Origin: Nostoc paludosum FACHB-159
GTDB taxonomy: Bacteria; Cyanobacteriota; Cyanobacteriia; Cyanobacteriales; Nostocaceae
Direction of reading: 5' to 3'
Length of the DNA stretch: 64,000 nucleotides
Assembly (NCBI RefSeq): GCF_014698835.1
Contig: NZ_JACJTU010000006.1
Span: forward strand, 1 to 64,000
Numbering within the stretch: the stretch's first letter is position 1; every line of letters starts with the position of its first letter. Shown here in pieces: positions 62,740 to 64,000 of this stretch. Made by a program: the position numbers and the translations under genes. The notes under the pieces were generated by a model, which ran no database searches, was not told where the DNA came from, and worked only from the letters and a program-made list of their open reading frames with translations.

Positions 62740-64000
62740 ATGACCACCGGATACATCCTCATCGCAGCAATTTTAATTCTGGGAGGCGTAATTGCAACCG
62801 TGGGCGATCGCATCGGCACACGAGTTGGCAAAGCCCGCCTCTCACTTTTTAACCTTCGTCCGAAAAATACCGCCGTACTAGTGACGATTTTTACTGGCGG
62901 TTTGATTTCAGCATCAACCTTAGGGATTTTATTCACTGCTGATGATAAATTGCGGCAGGGAGTCTTTGAGTTAGAGGATATTCAAACAGACCTCAGGCAA
63001 AAGCGGGAACAGCTAAAAACCGCAGAAAGCCAGAAAAGTCAAGTAGAAAGCGAGCTAAATCAAGCAAGGATCGCCCAAGCCAAGGCACAACAAGAGTTGC
63101 AAGCAATTAACCAATCCTTGCAGGCGGCCAATGCCAAGCAAAGGGAAACCCAAGCCCAACTCAACCGCACCATTGAGCAGCAAGCCCAAACTCAAACTCA
63201 ACTCCAGCGCACTCAAGGGCAGCTAGATCGAGTTGTCAGTCAGTACCAAAAAGCCATAGCTGAACTGCAAAGCGTTTACAATCAGCGAAAGGAACTACAG
63301 GCAGCAGTTGAACTACTAAAAACAGAGCGTCAACGACTGTATGTTGAGGCAAAAAAAGCGATTGACGAAGCCAAAACAGCTATTGAAAAACGCGATCGCG
63401 AACTTGCTAACCGCCAAGAAGTAATAGAAGCACGCGATCGCAAAATTGCCCAACTCGATCAACTGATTCAAAAGCGTAATTTAGAAATTACAGCTAGAGA
63501 ACAAGTGATTGCCAAACGTGAATCTCGTCTCAAAGAATTGGAAGCACAACAACAGCAACTAGAACAAGAAGTTGCAAGGCTGGAAAAATATTATCAGTCC
63601 TACCAAGACCTGCGTTTGGGTAAGCTAGCTTTAGTTCGCGGTCAAGTTCTGGCCGCTGCTGTAGTTCGCGTTACCCAAGCTGCTGCGGCTCGTCAAGCAG
63701 TGGTACAACTTTTACAGCAAGCCAATCGTAACGCCAACTTGGAATTAAGTGAGCCTGGTGGAAATTCTCCAAATGTAGAGCTTGTACGCGTAACTCAGGA
63801 GAGAGTTGAGCAATTGAGCAAGCAAATTGAAGATGGCCGAGAATACGTGGTGCGAATTTTCTCAGCGGGTAATTACGTCAGAGGAGAAAAGCAAATAGAA
63901 TTTTTTGCTGACATAGCCAGGAATGAACTGGTTTTTTCTGGAGGCGCCCAGTTAGCAACAACTACTGCTGACCCCAAAAACATGACATCCTATCAGTTGC
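62740..64000 (+). CDS. DUF3084 protein, partial (cut by window end)
   Basis: The first 420 codons are open to the window end. Two N-terminal membrane helices (about 3-20 and 44-66) surround V-G-D-R-I-G-T-R-V-G-K-A-R-L-S-L-F-N-L-R-P. A long coiled coil (about 75-290) is rich in Gln, Glu, Lys and Ala. A globular part starts near Y-Q-D-L-R-L-G-K-L-A. This is the DUF3084 family, well conserved in cyanobacteria and commonly next to ntcA. The function is unknown; the layout suggests a membrane-anchored scaffold. The stop codon is beyond base 64000. Confidence 0.88.
   Translation, partial: MTTGYILIAAILILGGVIATVGDRIGTRVGKARLSLFNLRPKNTAVLVTIFTGGLISASTLGILFTADDKLRQGVFELEDIQTDLRQKREQLKTAESQKSQVESELNQARIAQAKAQQELQAINQSLQAANAKQRETQAQLNRTIEQQAQTQTQLQRTQGQLDRVVSQYQKAIAELQSVYNQRKELQAAVELLKTERQRLYVEAKKAIDEAKTAIEKRDRELANRQEVIEARDRKIAQLDQLIQKRNLEITAREQVIAKRESRLKELEAQQQQLEQEVARLEKYYQSYQDLRLGKLALVRGQVLAAAVVRVTQAAAARQAVVQLLQQANRNANLELSEPGGNSPNVELVRVTQERVEQLSKQIEDGREYVVRIFSAGNYVRGEKQIEFFADIARNELVFSGGAQLATTTADPKNMTSYQL

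Overview
The window is chromosomal DNA from a filamentous, probably heterocyst-forming cyanobacterium (Nostoc/Anabaena group). The evidence is frequent GCGATCGC (HIP1) octamers, heptanucleotide tandem repeats, GGGCATTGGGCAT-type spacer repeats, a phylloquinone (vitamin K1) gene cluster ending in a MenA-type prenyltransferase, an RRM protein gene next to rpsU, and a near-canonical 223-residue NtcA flanked by fabI/hisB and a DUF3084 gene. I saw no tRNA, rRNA or CRISPR array.

Region 1 (1-8960): an unrecognised gene, an overlapping toxin-antitoxin pair bracketed by a 46-bp imperfect direct repeat, and a fragment of the repair factor gene mfd. Then come the phylloquinone genes: a DHNA-CoA thioesterase (+), menA-menC-menE (-) and the divergent menF (+), followed by proA (-). 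MenE and MenC each carry an in-frame insert made of the same intergenic repeat.

Region 2 (9000-31100): mostly scattered housekeeping genes. These include a subtilase with six calcium-loop repeats in front of the protease domain, an aldehyde dehydrogenase, a glutamate-receptor-like channel lacking the GYG filter, mazG, aroK, argB, an azoreductase, pdxH, an AI-2E family permease, rubredoxin, an rbp-rpsU pair, a CysQ-like phosphatase and a PfkB-family kinase. The spacers are rich in repeats: a 12-copy 21-bp array inside inverted GGGCAT arrays, two MITE-like elements, and palindromes. The rbp leader can form a hairpin that pairs the Shine-Dalgarno sequence.

Region 3 (31167-58312): rsmI, then a secondary-metabolite and surface-polysaccharide island. 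It starts with two GT-C type membrane glycosyltransferases and a 1979-residue dimodular NRPS (A-PCP-C-A-PCP-TE, minus strand), then a 1.5-kb AT-rich non-coding divide. The exopolysaccharide locus follows: priming sugar transferase, Wzx-like flippase, GT2, acyltransferase, Wzy-like polymerase, two GT4 enzymes and a Wzc-like copolymerase/kinase (all +), then a secreted beta-helix protein and a Wza-like export protein (both -). Together these could build, decorate, polymerise, export and trim a capsule or sheath polysaccharide by the Wzx/Wzy route. Any link to the NRPS product is inference.

Region 4 (58700-64000): an ABC ATPase, hisB and fabI (-), then ntcA (+) with an NtcA box in its upstream region, and a DUF3084 coiled-coil membrane protein cut by the window end.

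All assignments come from reading the sequence by eye. No database search was possible.
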